DNA from: Halorubrum salipaludis
Lineage (GTDB): Archaea > Halobacteriota > Halobacteria > Halobacteriales > Haloferacaceae
Length of the DNA: 64,000 nt
Direction: 5' to 3'
NCBI RefSeq assembly: GCF_002286985.1
Contig: NZ_NSKC01000005.1
Span: 281,001-345,000, forward strand
The stretch's first letter is position 1. Every line of letters begins with the position of its first letter. The notes under the pieces are model-generated. The model did no database searches and had not been told where the DNA came from. It saw only the letters and a list, made by a program, of their open reading frames with translations. The position numbers and the translations under genes were made by a program. Below, piece by piece: positions 41,151 through 50,323 of the stretch.

Positions 41151-42371
41151 TCACTCCGGGTTCCGCATCGGCTGTTTCTCCCCGTAGGTAAGCGTCCGCC
41201 ACACCCACTCGACGGGGCCGAACCGGTAGTACCTGAGCCATGCCACCGACAGAACGATCTGCGCCGCCCAGACGGCGGCGACGAACCCGAGCTGTTCGAC
41301 GCGGGTGACGGAGCCGAACAGCCCCAGTCCGTGGCCGTAGAAGACGGTGGTGGCGATCACCGTCTGGAGCAGGTAGTTCGTGAACGCGGTCCGACCGACC
41401 GCGGCGAGTCCGCGCGTCACTGGCCCGTCCGGGCGCCGGCGGGCGTACAGCATCACGAGCCCGAGGTAGCCGCCGGCGAGGGGGAAGCTGCCGACGTAGA
41501 TGAACTGCCGCCAGTACAGCGCGGCGTCGGCGCTCCAGTCGTTGGCCTGGATGTAGGCGACGCCGGCGACGGTGATCGCGAGGCCGACGACGCCGAGCGC
41601 GACGAGCCGCCGGTAGAAGGACGACGACCGCTCGCCGGTCATCGCGCCCACGCGGTACAGCGCCATCCCGAGGAGCATGGTGCCGCCGACCTGCCAGAAG
41701 CTCCCGCTGATGTACCCGCTGGTCTGTCGGCTGATCGACGAGGAGACCCGGTGGTCGAGCTGTCCGATCCACCCCCCGCGGTACGTCGCGACCTGCTCGC
41801 GGAGCACGGACTCCGCCGGCGCCCACTGGGACGCGATCGCGTCGCCGCCGAGGCTGACCGCCGCGAGCAGCTCCGTGACGGGGAGAAACAGCAGGAAGAC
41901 CGCACCGACCCCGGCGAGCTGCCGCGCATCGAGGTCCCGGAACGCGACGACGACCAGCGCGGTCACCCCGTACGCGACGAGGATGTCGCCGTACCACAGC
42001 AGGTACGCGTGCATGAGCCCGATCGCGATCAGGATCGCGGTCCGTCGGTAGTGGAGCCGCACCGCGTCTTGGCCCTTCTCCTCTTTGCTGTCGATGAACA
42101 GCAGAATGCCCGCGCCGAACAGCGCCGAGAACAGGGTGATGAACTTGTTCTGGGCGAACACGTGGCTGAACGCCCACGCCCAGTAGTTCGCGCCCGCGAA
42201 CTCGCCGTACACGGCGCCGTCGGCGTAGATGGTGGGGTTCAACAGCGTCTGCTCCGGCATCGAGAACGACCAGACGTTGATCAGGAGGATGCCGAGCAGG
42301 GCGACACCCCTGAGCGCGTCGAGGGCGACGATTCGGTCAGAGGGAGGCGTCGGGCCGGCGTCGCGGGTCAC
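41151..42371 (-). CDS. DUF418 domain membrane protein
   Basis: The protein has 406 residues and starts with GTG at 42371 (MTRDAGPTPPSDRIVALDAL). The N-terminal RIVALDALRGVALLGILLINV is the typical opening of the DUF418/acyltransferase-like membrane proteins. About ten to twelve helices follow. The C-terminal third (VGRTAFTNYLLQTVIATTVFY, GPVEWVWRTLTYGEKQPMR) is the DUF418 domain itself. The function is not established. It is convergent with the pseudogene; the promoter side faces the Gfo/Idh/MocA gene. Confidence 0.88.
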   Translation of the reverse strand: MTRDAGPTPPSDRIVALDALRGVALLGILLINVWSFSMPEQTLLNPTIYADGAVYGEFAGANYWAWAFSHVFAQNKFITLFSALFGAGILLFIDSKEEKGQDAVRLHYRRTAILIAIGLMHAYLLWYGDILVAYGVTALVVVAFRDLDARQLAGVGAVFLLFLPVTELLAAVSLGGDAIASQWAPAESVLREQVATYRGGWIGQLDHRVSSSISRQTSGYISGSFWQVGGTMLLGMALYRVGAMTGERSSSFYRRLVALGVVGLAITVAGVAYIQANDWSADAALYWRQFIYVGSFPLAGGYLGLVMLYARRRPDGPVTRGLAAVGRTAFTNYLLQTVIATTVFYGHGLGLFGSVTRVEQLGFVAAVWAAQIVLSVAWLRYYRFGPVEWVWRTLTYGEKQPMRNPE

Positions 42372-42455
42372 GAGTTGGCTCGTAGATGGGAACGCAGGAC
42401 CGAATAGGTTCGGAATGCGGTCGAAGGTGGTCGTCCGGCAGACCAGACCGGCCCG

Positions 42456-43526
42456 CTAGTCCAGCCGAACCGCCTCGCCGCGCTCCGAGGACCGGTAGAT
42501 CGCGTCGATCACGCGCTGGACGGACAGCGCCTCCTCGACCGTGTTGATGTCGGGTGCCTCGCCCGCGGCGACCGCCTCGAGGAACGCCGCCTGCTCGGCG
42601 GCGTGGCTGTCGCCCGCCCGTGTCTCGATCTCGGCGTCGGAGAAGTGGTGGTGGTCGCCGTCGAAGGCGGTCGCCTCGTGGAGCGTGAGCTCCTCGCTCC
42701 CGCGGTCGTACGTCGCGCCCGCCTCCGTGCCGCGGACCGCGAACCCGTCGTTCGTCGGGCGGTTCGTCGCCCACGCGACCTCCAGCGAGACGGTGGCACC
42801 GCCGGCGGTGCGGACGAACGCGGACGCGGAGTCCTCCACGTCGAACCCCTCGGCCCCGGCGTCGTCGCCCCACATGTCGATGTACGCGTAGTCGTCGCGG
42901 CCGCCGAACTCCGAGCGCGTCTCGCCGGACACCTCGACCACCTCCGGGTGATCGAGGAAGTAGAGCGCCAGGTCGATCGCGTGGACGCCGATGTCGATGA
43001 GCGCGCCGCCGCCGGCGACCTCGCCGGACGTGAACCACGAGCCGCGGCCGGGGACGCCCCGGCGGCGGACGTAGTTGGCCTCGACGTGGGTCGTCTCGCC
43101 GAACCGGCCCTCCGCCTGGTACTCCTTCAGCACCTGCACCGGTTCCGCGAACCGGTTATTGAACCCGGCCATGCAGAACCCCTCGGCGTCGCGGGCGGCC
43201 TCGGCGATCCGCTCCGCGCTCTCCAGCGAGTGCGCCAGCGGCTTCTCCAAGAGCACGTCGAGGCCGGCCTCGAGCGCGGAGACCGCGTACTCCTCGTGGA
43301 ACCGGTTCGGCGTCGTGACGAGCACGGCGTCGCAGGCGTCGTAGAGCGCCGATTCCTCCTCGTAGGCGTGCACGTCGAACTCCTCGTGGAACCGGCGGCG
43401 CGCGTCCGCGTCGATGTCCATCCCGCCGACGAGGTTCGCGCCTCGGTCGGCGAGCTTTCTCGCGTGGTGGTGACCGATCCCGCCGAGGCCGACGATGCCG
43501 ACGGCGACGTCGTTCGCGCGTGTCAT
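42456..43526 (-). CDS. Gfo/Idh/MocA family oxidoreductase
   Basis: This NAD(P)-dependent sugar or inositol-type dehydrogenase has 356 residues from the ATG at 43526. The Rossmann motif is VGIVGLGGIGHHHARKL. The EKP motif with catalytic Lys is LLEKPLAHSLESAERI. GSWFTSGEVAGGGALIDIGVHAIDLALYF provides the Gly-Gly-Ala-Leu-x-Asp-x-Gly-x-His stretch characteristic of the second domain. The substrate is unknown. It is upstream of the DUF418 gene on the same strand (84 nt), so they could be cotranscribed. Confidence 0.92.
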   Translation of the reverse strand: MTRANDVAVGIVGLGGIGHHHARKLADRGANLVGGMDIDADARRRFHEEFDVHAYEEESALYDACDAVLVTTPNRFHEEYAVSALEAGLDVLLEKPLAHSLESAERIAEAARDAEGFCMAGFNNRFAEPVQVLKEYQAEGRFGETTHVEANYVRRRGVPGRGSWFTSGEVAGGGALIDIGVHAIDLALYFLDHPEVVEVSGETRSEFGGRDDYAYIDMWGDDAGAEGFDVEDSASAFVRTAGGATVSLEVAWATNRPTNDGFAVRGTEAGATYDRGSEELTLHEATAFDGDHHHFSDAEIETRAGDSHAAEQAAFLEAVAAGEAPDINTVEEALSVQRVIDAIYRSSERGEAVRLD

Positions 43527-43567
43527 GGGCCGAGTTCACAACGGTTGTTGTTAAGACTCACGCCCGG

Positions 43568-44008
43568 TTACGCGAGGGCGACGACAGCGGAAAGCAGCAC
43601 GTCGAGCAGTTCGATCAGCTGCTCGGTCGACTCCCCGCCGACGCCGAGACCCTCGCCGCCGACCAGGAGCCGTTCGAGTCGCTCCGACTCTCGGGTCCAC
43701 ACGAACCGGCCGAGGACCCATCCGCTCCCGAGGAACGCGACCGTCGCCAGGAGCCGCGAGATGAGGAGCAGCCGCAGGAGGAGGGGAAGCAGGAGCGCCG
43801 CGGCCAGCGCGGCGACCACGTACGTGACGACCGTCTCCGCCGACCCGTCGAGCACGGGGTCGACGACCCCGGTCGCCGAGAGGAGGACGAACCCGCCGAC
43901 TGCGACGGCGAGGGCCGCCCAGACCAGGGTCGCGAGGAGCCCCACGTGCCCATCGTACCCGGTGTCGGCGCCCTCCGGCACGTCGTCGTGGACCCAGGGG
44001 TTGCGCAT
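43568..44008 (-). CDS. Small membrane protein, unknown function
   Basis: The protein has 146 residues from the ATG at 44008. A TATA-like atatatgt lies about 25-30 nt upstream (near 44030). Hydrophobic helices are at GLLATLVWAALAVAVGGFVL, TVVTYVVAALAAALLLPLLL and LLISRLLATVAFLGSGWVLG; the C-terminal region (LLDVLLSAVVALA) may form another. The soluble N-terminus MRNPWVHDDVPEGADTGYDG is polar. No family was recognised. Confidence 0.75.
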   Translation of the reverse strand: MRNPWVHDDVPEGADTGYDGHVGLLATLVWAALAVAVGGFVLLSATGVVDPVLDGSAETVVTYVVAALAAALLLPLLLRLLLISRLLATVAFLGSGWVLGRFVWTRESERLERLLVGGEGLGVGGESTEQLIELLDVLLSAVVALA

Positions 44009-44136
44009 ACGCCACGTCGACGTTCCCCCGACATATATCTCGCTTCAGATACCCGAAACGCGACCCGTGAAGGGAACCGAGGCGGACGGGAGGCGGGGAC
44101 GCGGAGGTCGGGAGCGGCGCGGAGCCGCGACCGAAC

Positions 44137-45900
44137 TCACCGCTCCCGCGTCATCCACTCGCTCGCCTGCGGCTCGTTCGGATCGGTGACGATCTCGATC
44201 AGCGCGGGGCCGTCGTGGGCCACCCCGGACGCGACCGCGTCGCCGACCGCCTCCAGTTCGGTCACCCGGTCGGCCCGGACGCCCATCCCTTCCGCGACGG
44301 CGACGAGGTCCAGCCCCGCCTCGGCCCACCCGTACGCGCCGGCCGGGAGGTCGTGCGACCGCGACGCCGCCTCGCTGATGATCGCGTAGTCGTCGTTGTT
44401 GAACGCGACGACGGTCACGTCGAGCCCCTCCGCGGCCAGCGTGTGCAGCTCGTGAACGCACATCAGGAGCCCGCCGTCGCCGACGAGCGCGACCGCGCCG
44501 CGGTCGGAATCCGCGAGCGCCGCGCCGATCGCCGACGGGAGCGCGGTTCCCATCGTCGCCCACGACCCCGGATTCACGTACTCCGAGGGGCCGGCCGCGG
44601 GGAACGAGACGAGCGTCCACTGCCGAGAGCCGCCGGCGTCGGCGGTGACGACGGCCGACGCCGGGACCGCCTCGCGGACCTCCCGGAGGGCCTCGACCGA
44701 GCTGAGGGGAGCTCCGGGGGCGCGTCCGTCGGTGAGCGCGTCGAACCGCTCGCGGTCCGCAGCGCGGACCGCCTCGGCCCGCGCGGCGCCGGTCGACTCG
44801 TCGGGGTGGTCCACCGGCGCCTCGGTCGCTCCGGCCTCACTCGCCGACCCGTGCGTCTCGTCGCGGCCCGCCAGCCGGTCACCGAGCGACCGGAGGAACC
44901 GGTCGGCGTCCGCGACGACCCCGAGATCGGTCTCGTACCCGAACCCGATGTCGTCGCCGTCGAGCGTGACGTGGACCAGCGACTCCGGCAGCGAGACGGA
45001 CCACGAGGCGGTCGCGACCGCGTCGAGGTCGGAGCCGACGACGAGCCCGCGGTCCGCGTCGGCGAGGAGCTCGCGGAGTTCGGTGCTCGATCCCCCGCAG
45101 AGCACGCCGGCGGAGAGGGGATGGGTCTCGTCGAGCGTCCCTTTCCCCTTGTACGTCGTGACGACCGGAGCGTCGAGGCGCTCAGCGACCGCGCGGAGCG
45201 AACCGCTCGCGCCGGAGCGCCTGACGCCGCCGCCCGCGAGGATCACCGGCACGTCGGCCCCGGCGAGCAGGTCGGCCGCGCGGTCGACCGCGTCCGCCGG
45301 TGGTTCAGGCGGTGCGGCCGGCTCGCGCTCGCCGACCGCCGGCTGGGGCGTGCGGCTCGCGAGCACGTCCTTCGGGATCCCCACGCGGACCGGCCCCTGC
45401 GGGTGCTCGCGCGCGACGCGGATCGCCTCGGCGACGGCCGGGACCGCGCCGGCGGGCGAGTCGACGAGGACGTTCTCCTTGACGACGGTGTCGTACGTCT
45501 CCGGCGGCGTCTCGTGGATCCCGTCGCCCCCGCGGACCTCGCGTTCCGTCTCGACCGCGAGGTGGAGGAGGGGGACGCAGTCGTTTTTGGCGTTCTTGAG
45601 GCCGTTCATCGCGTTCATGTCGCCCGGGCCGGGGACGACGATCGACGCCGCCATCTCGCCGGGGTCGCTCGTCTCCGCGTACCCCCAGGCCTGGTGGGTT
45701 ACGGCGGTCTCGTGGCGGGCGACGACGAACCGCGCGTCGCGGTCGGCGAGCGCCCGGTTCAGCGGGAGGGTCTGCTTGCCGGGGATCCCGAAGGCGACGT
45801 CGACCCCGCGGTCGAGCATGCGCTCGACGACCGCCTCGGCGACGGTCGGGGCGTCGGCCGCGCTCGGGTCCGTACCGCTCGGGGACTCGTCCGTGTCCAT
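44137..45900 (-). CDS. Thiamine diphosphate enzyme, acetolactate synthase large-subunit-like
   Basis: This ThDP-dependent enzyme has 587 residues from the ATG at 45900; the much longer frame upstream is antisense to the next gene. The N-terminal PYR domain has AFGIPGKQTLPLNRALADRD and the conserved Glu in ARHETAVTHQAWGY. The middle domain begins near DAVDRAADLLAGADVPVILAGG. The C-terminal ThDP-binding GDG-x(24-27)-NN motif is VALVGDGGLLMCVHELHTLA to VVAFNNDDYAI. Acetolactate synthase, glyoxylate carboligase and benzoylformate decarboxylase share this architecture. No small regulatory subunit lies nearby, so a true branched-chain role is uncertain. It is divergent from the isomerase gene. Confidence 0.85.
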   Translation of the reverse strand: MDTDESPSGTDPSAADAPTVAEAVVERMLDRGVDVAFGIPGKQTLPLNRALADRDARFVVARHETAVTHQAWGYAETSDPGEMAASIVVPGPGDMNAMNGLKNAKNDCVPLLHLAVETEREVRGGDGIHETPPETYDTVVKENVLVDSPAGAVPAVAEAIRVAREHPQGPVRVGIPKDVLASRTPQPAVGEREPAAPPEPPADAVDRAADLLAGADVPVILAGGGVRRSGASGSLRAVAERLDAPVVTTYKGKGTLDETHPLSAGVLCGGSSTELRELLADADRGLVVGSDLDAVATASWSVSLPESLVHVTLDGDDIGFGYETDLGVVADADRFLRSLGDRLAGRDETHGSASEAGATEAPVDHPDESTGAARAEAVRAADRERFDALTDGRAPGAPLSSVEALREVREAVPASAVVTADAGGSRQWTLVSFPAAGPSEYVNPGSWATMGTALPSAIGAALADSDRGAVALVGDGGLLMCVHELHTLAAEGLDVTVVAFNNDDYAIISEAASRSHDLPAGAYGWAEAGLDLVAVAEGMGVRADRVTELEAVGDAVASGVAHDGPALIEIVTDPNEPQASEWMTRER

Positions 45901-46011
45901 ACTCCGAGGTCGACGGACCGGGTGTTGAAAGCTTCGACGGCGGGAGATCGGCCCCCCCTCTCGCCCCTCACGAACCAGAACCGATACGGCGCCGGCCGAG
46001 AGACGGCGGAC

Positions 46012-46776
46012 ATGGTCGACACCGCGGTCCAGCTGTACACGCTGCGCTCGCTCGACGCCCCTGTTCCGGAGCTTCTCGACCGGGTGGGCGCGGCCGGTTT
46101 CGACGGAGTGGAGTTCGCCTACCGAGTACGCGAGTCGCCGGTCGAGGAGGTGCTCGCGGCGCTCGACCGTAACGGCCTCGACGCCGCGTCCGCGCACGTC
46201 CCGATCGAGTCGCTGGAGGACGCGCCGACCGAGGCGCTGGAAGACGGGTTCGACGAGACCGTCGACCTGTACGACCGGCTCGGCGTCGACACCCTGGTGG
46301 TCCCGTGGCTCGACGCGGAGCAGTTCGAGAGCGCGGCCGCCGTCGACGCGGTCGCGACGCGGCTGAACAGCCTCGCGGACGCCCTCGGCGCCGAGGGCGT
46401 CCGGCTCGCGTACCACAACCACGACCAGGAGTTCGCCGCGGTCGACGGGGCGCCCGCGATAGAGCGGCTGATCGACCGGACCGACGAGCGCGTCGGGTTC
46501 GAGGTGGACGTGGGCTGGGCGCTCGTCGGCGGGGCGGACCCCGCCGCGCTCATTGACCGACACGCCGACCGGATCACCCACGTCCACGTGTCCGACGCCG
46601 ACCTCGGACGAGGCGAGTCGGTCGCGCTCGGCGAGGGCGACGTGGACCTCGACGCGGTCGTCGCGAGCGCCCGTGACGCCGACTGCGAGTGGCTCGTCTA
46701 CGAGCACGACGACCCCGCCGACCCGATCGCGTCGATCGAGCAGGGGGCGCGGGCGCTGCGTGACGCGCTGGTGTGA
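46012..46776 (+). CDS. Sugar phosphate isomerase/epimerase (xylose-isomerase-like TIM barrel)
   Basis: The protein has 254 residues starting at MVDTAVQLYTLRSLDAPVP (ATG 46012). TIM-barrel features of the IolE/EboC-type family are present: AAGFDGVEFAYRVRES, LGVDTLVVPWLD, RLAYHNHDQEFAAVDG, VGFEVDVGWALVGG and THVHVSDADLGRGESVAL, with metal ligands Glu, Asp, His and Glu likely in the last three. The short form and AP-endonuclease-2-like fold fit a keto-sugar or inositol intermediate epimerase. It is divergent from the ThDP enzyme with 111 bp between. The substrate is unknown. Confidence 0.9.
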   Translation: MVDTAVQLYTLRSLDAPVPELLDRVGAAGFDGVEFAYRVRESPVEEVLAALDRNGLDAASAHVPIESLEDAPTEALEDGFDETVDLYDRLGVDTLVVPWLDAEQFESAAAVDAVATRLNSLADALGAEGVRLAYHNHDQEFAAVDGAPAIERLIDRTDERVGFEVDVGWALVGGADPAALIDRHADRITHVHVSDADLGRGESVALGEGDVDLDAVVASARDADCEWLVYEHDDPADPIASIEQGARALRDALV

Positions 46777-46794
46777 CTCGGCGCGGACCGCCGC

Positions 46795-48702
46795 TCACTC
46801 CGCGACGTTCGTCTCGCGCACCCGGATTCCCTTGCGCGCGAGGTGACGCATCTGCCGTTGCGCGAACTCCTCCTCGCTCGACCCGCGGGTCGCGAGCACG
46901 TACACGAGCGCGGAGCCGGTCGGCCGCATGGTGCGACCCGCGCGCTGTGAGCCCTGTCGGCGCGACCCCCCGAGCCCGCTGGCGACGACCGCGAGTTCGG
47001 CGTTCGGGAGGTCGATCCCCTCGTCGCCGACGCGGGAGACGACGAGCGTGTCGATCGCGTTCCGGTCGCGGTCTGAATCGGCCGACGACTCCCCGTCGGC
47101 TCGGAACCGCCGGAACAGCTCCGCTCGGTCGCGGTGGGGCGTCTCGCCGCTGATGAAGGGAACTCCCAAGGCGTCCGCGATCGCCTCGCCCTGATCGAGA
47201 TACTCGACGAACACGAGCGCCTTCTTGTCGCGGTGCGCGGCCAGCAGGTAGCGGATCTCCTCGATCTTCGCGGGGTTCTCGGCCGCGACCCGCGTTCGCT
47301 CCCGGCCGTCGGCCGCGGCGTACTCGCTCTGCGCCAGCTCGTCGCGCCACGGGACGTACCGGATCTCCACTTCCGGCTCCTGGACGAAGCCGGCCTCGAA
47401 GAGGGCGTCCCAGTCCGCGCCGATCGGCCGCCCGATCAGGGTGTAGATCTCCTCCTCGCTGCCGGTCTCGCGGACCGGGGTGGCCGAGAGGCCGAGGCGG
47501 TGTTTGGTCTGTAGCTCCGCCGTACGGCTATAGACCGGGCTGCTGATGTGATGCGCCTCGTCGAAGCAGATCAACCCCCACTTCCGGGAGTCGAACAGCG
47601 AGCGATGGCGGTCCATCCCGGCGATCTGGTAGGTGGCGATCGTCACCGGTCGGATCTCCTTTTGACCGCCGTGGTACAGTCCGATGTCCGCGGGGTCGAT
47701 CGTGGAGTGGTCGAGCAGCTCCTCCCGCCACTGGCCGGCGAGCTCGCGGGAGGGAACCAGGATGAGGGTCTCGCCGCCGACCGCCGCGATGGTCGCGATG
47801 GCGGCGACGGTCTTCCCGGAGCCCGGCGGGCCGACGTACACTCCGGAGCGCGCGTCGAGGAAGGTCTCGACCCACGTCTCTTGGTAGTCGCGGAGGTCTG
47901 TCGTCAGGTCGACGTCGACGGGGTCGCCCACGTCGAGGTCGCGGTCGTCCTCGACCGGGTAGCCGGCGTCGTAGAGGGCGCGTTTGACCGCGGCGACGGC
48001 GTCCTCGTTGACCCACGCCTCCGTCTCGGAGATGGGCGCCCGGAGGTGGTCGTCATCGAGGTGCTGGTCCGCGACGTTGCCCATCAGGCTCTCGGAGGCC
48101 GCCTGGAGGACGACGTAGCCGTCCTCGTGGGTGTACAGCCGAAAGCGGTGCGCGCGGCGCCACTGGTCGCGGATCCAGTCCTCGAGGTGGTCGAACCGGC
48201 GGGGGAGCACCGACCGGAGGCTCGAGATGAGTCCGTCGGCGTCCTCGAACGGCGCGGCCCACACGTCCTCCTGTCTGATCCGGTAGAGGTACCCGCGCGT
48301 CCCGGGCTCGGTGCCGGTGGTGTCGATCAGGTGCGCGAACTGCGAGAGGCGGGCGCGGGTGAACTGCGTCGGCCGGTCGACGACGATCTCCCGTCGGTCG
48401 GGGAACGCGACGACGCGCTCGCGGCTCGCGAGCGCGCCCCACTCGCGGGGGTAGAAGACGACGGGGTCGCTCTCGACGTCGAGCCGGTCCACGTCGCCGC
48501 GGTCGACGAGCGCGGCGAGGGCGTCGCGCGCGGTCGCCTGCGAGGTCCCGAGCCGGCGCGCGACCTCGCTCGCGGTCGCGACCGGTCGCTCCTCGGCCTC
48601 CAACGCCTCGTGAAAGCGGTCGATCGAGAGTTCCGCTGCGGCGTCGTCGGAATCGACAGCCTCACCGGCGGCGGGTTCGGAATCGCCGGAGTTGTCGGTC
48701 AT
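46795..48702 (-). CDS. rad25: XPB/Rad25-like DEAH-box DNA helicase
   Basis: This superfamily 2 helicase has 635 residues from the ATG at 48702. An N-terminal winged helix (VATASEVARRLGTSQATARD, ALVDRGDVDRL) and a DNA-damage-recognition-like region (GDRLAQFAHLI-type segment TRARLSQFAHLIDTTG) precede the ATPase core. Helicase motifs are LRDYQETWVETFL (Q-like), Walker A VGPPGSGKTVAAIATIA, DEAH in LICFDEAHHISS, and SATPVRETG. The second RecA domain has HRDKKALVFVEYLDQGEAI, DTLVVSRVGDEGIDLPNAE and QRAGRTMRPTG. Archaeal XPB homologues act in nucleotide excision repair, often with the nuclease Bax1. No bax1 gene is adjacent here. Confidence 0.9.
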   Translation of the reverse strand: MTDNSGDSEPAAGEAVDSDDAAAELSIDRFHEALEAEERPVATASEVARRLGTSQATARDALAALVDRGDVDRLDVESDPVVFYPREWGALASRERVVAFPDRREIVVDRPTQFTRARLSQFAHLIDTTGTEPGTRGYLYRIRQEDVWAAPFEDADGLISSLRSVLPRRFDHLEDWIRDQWRRAHRFRLYTHEDGYVVLQAASESLMGNVADQHLDDDHLRAPISETEAWVNEDAVAAVKRALYDAGYPVEDDRDLDVGDPVDVDLTTDLRDYQETWVETFLDARSGVYVGPPGSGKTVAAIATIAAVGGETLILVPSRELAGQWREELLDHSTIDPADIGLYHGGQKEIRPVTIATYQIAGMDRHRSLFDSRKWGLICFDEAHHISSPVYSRTAELQTKHRLGLSATPVRETGSEEEIYTLIGRPIGADWDALFEAGFVQEPEVEIRYVPWRDELAQSEYAAADGRERTRVAAENPAKIEEIRYLLAAHRDKKALVFVEYLDQGEAIADALGVPFISGETPHRDRAELFRRFRADGESSADSDRDRNAIDTLVVSRVGDEGIDLPNAELAVVASGLGGSRRQGSQRAGRTMRPTGSALVYVLATRGSSEEEFAQRQMRHLARKGIRVRETNVAE

Positions 48703-48843
48703 TACCTCCGGTTCGGTCGCGAGGGGGAAATGGATAGCGTCCGCGGCCGACGACGGAGCAGGATGAAGGAGATTCGTTGAAACCTTCCCTTTCAGGGGGA
48801 TACTCGCCCGAAATGACCGGTCGCTGAGGAGTGGTTCCTGATT

Positions 48844-49341
48844 GCGGGAGTAAGTCTCGCAGATCGTCGGTGGTGAGACAGTATATAAACCAGCCGTGAG
48901 CGACAGCGACGATCGCTTATAATAACGGTGCGGTGGCGTGTGCCTGTGAGCGGCCGCTCCTAGCGGCCGCGAGCAGCCCGCACGAGGGAGTCGCTGGCGC
49001 CTTATAAGGCGCCAGCGACGAGGTTGGGGAGGCGTGAGGCTGCGGTGCTGTGAGGGGCGGGGTGGGACTCAAAGGGGCAGCCGTGAGGCGGGCGCAGGCG
49101 ATGTAAGCACCGCAGGAACGAGCAACGCGAGTGACGAGGAGCGCAGCGAGTGTGCGCCCGCCTCACGGCTGGGGCTTTGAAAGTGTTCACAGTCGATCCG
49201 TAGTCAACGGCTTATAACCGAGCGGCTGGGGCTTTGGAGATCTTCACCGTAGCATCGTCGATCACGTATAAATAGCCGCCAGAAACACCACAATCCGACT
49301 TATAAACAACCGACCCGCCGCGGTGATTCGCGTACTCCCGC
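48844..49341 (-). repeat. Non-coding repeat element, copy 2 (inverted relative to copy 1)
   Basis: This fills the gap between the helicase and the following gene (48703-49340). On the minus strand it carries the same order of blocks as 13287-13722: a tttata box, CAAAGCCCCAGCCG (here twice, at about 49145-49240 in partial duplication), CCCCTTTGAGTCCC, CACAGCACCGCAGCCTCAC, stem-loops built on CGTCGCTGGCG/CGCCAGCGACT and GCGGCCGC, CACGCCACCGCACCG, and GTTTATATACTGTCTCACC (48875-48893 region). Terminal GCGGGAGTA repeats lie at 48844-48852 and 49333-49341, ending at the stop codon of the downstream gene. An outer arm (48775-48843) resembles 13212-13286. No ORF is supported. Confidence 0.8.
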
Positions 49342-50063
49342 TACCGACCGGATCGACCGTGACAGCCGCGGCCGGTGATGGCGTCCTTCGACCGGAACCG
49401 ACAGCCGCAGGCCGTACAGCGGACGAACGGCTCGCCGGGCTCCGTCTCCAGTCGGTGCTCGCCGACCTCGAACGGGCGCGTCACGGTCCGGGGGCGGATC
49501 CGGTCGGGGATCGGCGTGGAGGCGGACTCGGAGAGGGCCGTCCGCACGGCGATGGTATCGACGTCGACGGGGTCCCACCGGGGGGCCTCTAAGGCCGCCT
49601 CGCGGTCGGCCACCTCGGTCCAGCCGGTGACGACCACCGGGGAGTTCGTCTCCGTGTCGCTCACGACGACGACGAACCGGATCCCGCCGTCGACGAGGGC
49701 GAACCGCCAGCCGTCCGTCCGGTTCCAGCGGAGTTGGCCGCGACGGATCGCGTCGCTGACGGTCCGGGTCGAAACGTATCTCCCGGGCTGTTCCAACCGC
49801 TCGCGGAAGTGATCGGTGAGGGCGTAGAGCTCGGGGTCGCGAACTGGCGGATCCTCCGCCGTTCGCCCTACCGACGGTCGCTTCCCCGCGTTCGGGGTCC
49901 GGCTTCGAGGGGCGTCCGGGTCGGACCCGTGCGGGAGGGAGTCCGATCTCGTCGCCGCCCGCCGGCGAGCCCCCGCCGGCGCGGTCGTGGACGCGGTCCG
50001 ACGCTCCGTCGATCCGGGACGGGATGACTCGGCGTCTCCCGGCCCGCCCTGTCGGGATGCCAC
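49341..50063 (-). CDS. Basic haloarchaeal protein with C-terminal Cys-rich motif
   Basis: The protein has 240 residues and starts with GTG at 50063, about 27 nt from a TATA-like cacttaag (leaderless). The first 70 residues are low complexity (Arg/Ser/Pro/Thr). The body contains a helix-turn-like DHFRERLEQPGRYVSTRTVS and IRFVVVVSDTETNSPVVVTG with WTEVADREAALEAPRWD. The C-terminus FVRCTACGCRFRSKDAITGRGCHG has four Cys/His positions of a zinc-finger type. The family was not recognised. The 3' end coincides with the end of the repeat element. A homologous-looking nucleic-acid-binding role is possible only by the Cys pattern. Confidence 0.65.
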   Translation of the reverse strand: MASRQGGPGDAESSRPGSTERRTASTTAPAGARRRAATRSDSLPHGSDPDAPRSRTPNAGKRPSVGRTAEDPPVRDPELYALTDHFRERLEQPGRYVSTRTVSDAIRRGQLRWNRTDGWRFALVDGGIRFVVVVSDTETNSPVVVTGWTEVADREAALEAPRWDPVDVDTIAVRTALSESASTPIPDRIRPRTVTRPFEVGEHRLETEPGEPFVRCTACGCRFRSKDAITGRGCHGRSGR

Positions 50064-50150
50064 TGGGTATCGATACAGAGTGTGCTCTTAAGTGTGTTAC
50101 GGCGGCACAGGGGGTCGGCGATCGTCGACTTCGGTGACCGCGACGGCGGT

Positions 50151-50297
50151 GCGTGGGGCTGAGACGGCGATGCGTGGGGCTGAGACGGCGGTGCGTGGGG
50201 CTGAGACGGCGATGCGTGGGGCTGAGACGGCGATGCGTGGGGCTGAGACGGCGATGCGTGGGGCTGAGACGGCGATGCGTGGGGCTGAGACGGCGAT
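50151..50297. repeat. Seven tandem copies of a 21-bp unit
   Basis: The unit is GCGTGGGGCTGAGACGGCGAT, repeated at 50151, 50172, 50193, 50214, 50235, 50256 and 50277, with one variant base pair in copy 2. An eighth, diverged unit begins at 50298. It lies between the divergent 5' end of the zinc-finger-type gene and the 3' end of the TrmB-like gene. Read as plus-strand codons it encodes a RGAETAM heptad (frame 50092-50355), but that frame is antisense to the regulator's end and lacks support, so it is treated as satellite-like DNA. Confidence 0.9.
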
Positions 50298-50323
50298 GCG
50301 GGGACCCCGGCCGACTCAGACGG

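Noticed and set aside
44137..46707. Long 856-codon minus frame reaching into the isomerase gene
   Set aside because: Only the 44137-45900 part is the ThDP enzyme; the rest is antisense to the isomerase, and high GC keeps the frame open.
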